A DNA stretch of 64,000 bases from an uncultured Flavobacteriaceae bacterium (GTDB lineage Bacteria > Bacteroidota > Bacteroidia > Flavobacteriales > Flavobacteriaceae). The number at the start of each line of letters is the position of its first letter. The stretch's first letter is position 1. The translations under genes were made by a program, and so were the position numbers. This document shows positions 63,001 through 64,000 of this stretch, one piece after another. The notes under the pieces were generated by a model. It had not been told where the DNA came from. It worked only from the letters and a program-made list of their open reading frames with translations, and ran no database searches. The DNA lies in NCBI GenBank assembly GCA_947494715.1, contig CANLWG010000019.1:1-64000 (forward strand), given 5' to 3'.

Positions 63001-63441
63001 AACAGTCCCAGTGACCTGAAACTGTGCAACCTCAGATGGCGGCTCCGTACTTTCTGCTTTATCGAGTAGGGAGTTTACTTTCGAAACCTTTTTTAGTATA
63101 ATCTGTTTGTTCAAGACCTCATAACCAACATCAGTGCCCTTGAAAAGCTGTAGTAAAATTGTGGCTATGGGCTTTTTTTTGACTTTAATGGAAATTTTTC
63201 TGTTCAAGTCAACATCCCTTCGATTCAGCAAAAACTTGTATTCCGATAATGATTCTATCTCATTTATCACTTGCTGAACAGCTACATTCTCAAGATTTAA
63301 GGAAATCTTTTTAGTCTGTGAATAGGAATTGGCCTGTATTTGAATTAAAGAAACTACGGTTAGAAGAAATGTAAGTTTCATTTTCAAGCTAATTATGGGA
63401 AAGAAGTGTCCTAACTTCCCCACTTTAAAGGGTTTTTTCAT
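60082..63441 (-). CDS. susC: SusC/RagA-family TonB-dependent receptor with STN domain
   Basis: A 1119-residue receptor. N-terminal signal (about 1-42), STN domain (about 48-110: ISLNLENVAVQQVINEIESLSEYKF), carboxypeptidase-D-like regulatory domain (about 145-220: GTVTDTNGSPLPAANIVEKGT), SusC motif LEEVVVVGYG, plug, and the 22-strand barrel ending GLKFRF. The STN domain is typical of receptors controlled by a FecR/ECF-sigma pair, and a FecR gene lies upstream. It pairs with SusD at 58604. The substrate is probably a sulfated glycan because of the nearby sulfatase. Confidence 0.95.
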   Translation of the reverse strand: MKKPFKVGKLGHFFPIISLKMKLTFLLTVVSLIQIQANSYSQTKKISLNLENVAVQQVINEIESLSEYKFLLNRRDVDLNRKISIKVKKKPIATILLQLFKGTDVGYEVLNKQIILKKVSKVNSLLDKAESTEPPSEVAQFQVTGTVTDTNGSPLPAANIVEKGTTNGVTADFDGNFSIQLEDQNTILVVSYIGFATKEVAVSGQTTLNVSLQESTAGLEEVVVVGYGSVRKADLTGSVSQVKTETLEAAPVYNMEQALKVGAAGVRVSQNSGTPGGRIEVRIRGGNSLIGDNQPLYVVDGFPVTGGIDFLNPSDIESVDILKDASATAIYGSRGANGVVIITSKRGAKGQDSKIEVNTFFGMQQAINRYELLDAKEYAVIANEWLRNEGLDPFFNVDEVQNPGTDWWDAIFRVAPIHNHTVTFSGGSEKGRYSISGNYYDQEGIIENSGVTRGSIRVNLDQELKSWLKMGVNLQLTRSEQNAVPVDNGNRGNSMLSAAASAPPTLPLYDQDGLPTQIEQAYNFGSADMRNPLIYTLRKDRLLANSILANTTFDVSFSPNLTFRTLLGLQYRHSLDEQFIPIIYDNDRGQATEENAYTNTFLTENVLTYSKLFNEKHNLNVIGGVTYQTNLSRDSRAQVEGFSNNITENFDLAAAETILNPLSNYTDWTLISFLSRANYSFKGKYFITASIRADGSSRFGADNKWGYFPSGALAWRVSDEPFLENSKLISNLKLRASYGITGNTALNPYQSLDRLDSEKYIYEGQTDVIGFVPSGISNSELKWETTGQLDVGFDLNLFNDRLRFVFDYYKKNTKDLLASVPLPPTVGFGSILRNLGEIQNEGVELGIDADILRGDFKWDISAQISANRNEVIELAGDSDIFGSGQGAVWPSANIARVGEPIGAFYGLLEDGLDDEGFIKYQDISGPDGVPDGTINALDRVILGSYHPDFIYGIATNFSYKGVELNVQIEGVQGNELFNATLGTHLNSFQRGNNQFRDIIGNYWTEENPNPDAKYPKISSATQVTVSERFIEDASYLRIRSLRLAYNFPVKQMGLKGFDMAQLYISGTNLFTFTSYSGLDPEANTRGTDDSDVGDRLRFGHDQSSYPNAKIYAMGLKFRF

Positions 63442-63454
63442 AATTTTGGTGCTC

Positions 63455-63523
63455 TTAATTGGTTTAACTAGTTTAAATCACTTTACCTAATCGGGAAATG
63501 TGTCCGCATTTTCCGATTTTTTT
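63455..63523 (+). ncRNA. Candidate antisense RNA between fecR and susC (DonS-like)
   Basis: A plus-strand intrinsic terminator (AATCGGGAAATG at 63489-63500, CATTTTCCGATT at 63507-63518, then seven T) lies in the gap between the anti-sigma gene and susC, where no plus-strand gene exists. TAATTTTG at 63441-63448 matches the -7 consensus TAnnTTTG and would start a transcript near 63455. A short antisense RNA in this place is known from Bacteroides Don loci. The -33 element is not clear. Confidence 0.45.
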
Positions 63524-63584
63524 ATGCTCGGTGAGTTTGTATGCTGGTCTTAAAAATATTTATTCATCGGCAGTTCATTTTAGG

Positions 63585-64000
63585 TTATTTAATAATTACT
63601 TCATTGTTCTTTATATAGTATTCGATGGCATAACTTCTATTGAACGACTCCAAAACTTCATCGATGGTTTCAATATCAAAGGTTGCATCGAACAATTGTT
63701 TGTCCAAATCGGTATTCGTGTTTTGAATCTTTACATTGTATTTACGCTCTAAAGATTGCCTTATTTTTAGAAAGGAAGTATTACGGAAAACCAGTTTTCC
63801 TTGTACCCAAGCTGTATAAATCCTCGTATCCACATTTTCTATTGATATGTCGCCACCGCTATTGTTCCATTCCGCCTTAAACCCTGGCTCCAAAAGTGTA
63901 GAGTTACCTTTCTCTTCCCCATCCATCCTTTCATATAACGCAACAGACCCCTCGACCAAAACGGCATTCGTACTTGAATCTTGAGGATAACCCGATACAT
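63585..64000 (-). CDS. FecR-family anti-sigma factor (3' part)
   Basis: The C-terminal part (at least 138 residues) of a FecR-type protein, cut by the window edge: TNAVLVEGSVALYE is the typical FecR strand, and the end (residues ...LFDATFDIETIDEVLESFNRSYAIEYYIKNNEVIIK pattern) is the STN-like C-terminal domain. The frame continues without stop to 64000. It should bind the STN domain of the SusC protein and control an ECF sigma factor outside the window. Confidence 0.88.
   Translation of the reverse strand, partial: VSGYPQDSSTNAVLVEGSVALYERMDGEEKGNSTLLEPGFKAEWNNSGGDISIENVDTRIYTAWVQGKLVFRNTSFLKIRQSLERKYNVKIQNTNTDLDKQLFDATFDIETIDEVLESFNRSYAIEYYIKNNEVIIK

Overview
The window reads as chromosome from a marine member of the Flavobacteriaceae (Bacteroidota). 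The evidence is a SusC/SusD pair under a FecR-type anti-sigma factor, DUF5916 and DUF2892 proteins, a class of GG-leader peptide, CstA, many lipoproteins, AT-rich genes without Shine-Dalgarno sequences, and promoters with the TAnnTTTG-type -7 element. No rRNA, tRNA or CRISPR array was recognised.

Layout. 0-5 kb: four exported proteins on the minus strand (three lipoproteins, one of them collagen-like, and an outer-membrane protein). 5.2-8.3 kb: a broken PAS-LuxR regulator, an alpha/beta hydrolase coupled to a LuxR-type regulator, and an intact paralogue of the broken gene. 8.6-11.8 kb: a mobilisation module (membrane protein, HTH protein, MobC-like protein, MOB relaxase, small membrane protein) without a visible integrase. 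11.9-13.1 kb: an IS110-family element whose upstream non-coding end folds like a bridge RNA. 13.3-19.2 kb: a defence-island-like block with two DUF4365-type nuclease/TPR proteins and an Mrr-like nuclease, followed by a HigBA toxin-antitoxin pair with a palindromic operator and an orphan ParD-like remnant.

19.7-30.8 kb: AraC regulator, small basic protein and cupin, then a tightly overlapping operon of DUF1611 protein, PLP racemase and VanX-like D,D-dipeptidase. After these come a prohibitin-like protein, a MITE-like element, a cold-shock protein, a fatty-acid desaturase, a frameshifted S21 ribosomal protein gene next to a second RpoD-like sigma factor, and an orphan ParD. Both ParD loci are followed by the same diverged 90-105 bp sequence. 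30.9-38.4 kb: a DUF5916 outer-membrane protein, a three-gene ABC-2 exporter, and a lipoprotein between two small CELC-motif membrane proteins.

38.6-40.6 kb: a compact locus with a degenerate C39-like domain, a VKOR-thioredoxin fusion and a six-cysteine GG-leader peptide; I consider this the most interesting candidate system. 40.7-47.9 kb: a glycosyltransferase and a TolC/adaptor/RND efflux operon. 48-51.6 kb: a serine hydrolase with a membrane LytTR regulator, and the 3' remnant of a trypsin-like protease. 51.8-64 kb: CstA, two paralogous FAD oxidoreductases around a sulfatase, SusD, SusC and a partial FecR, with a possible DonS-like antisense RNA between fecR and susC. Gene functions are inferred from sequence motifs only.
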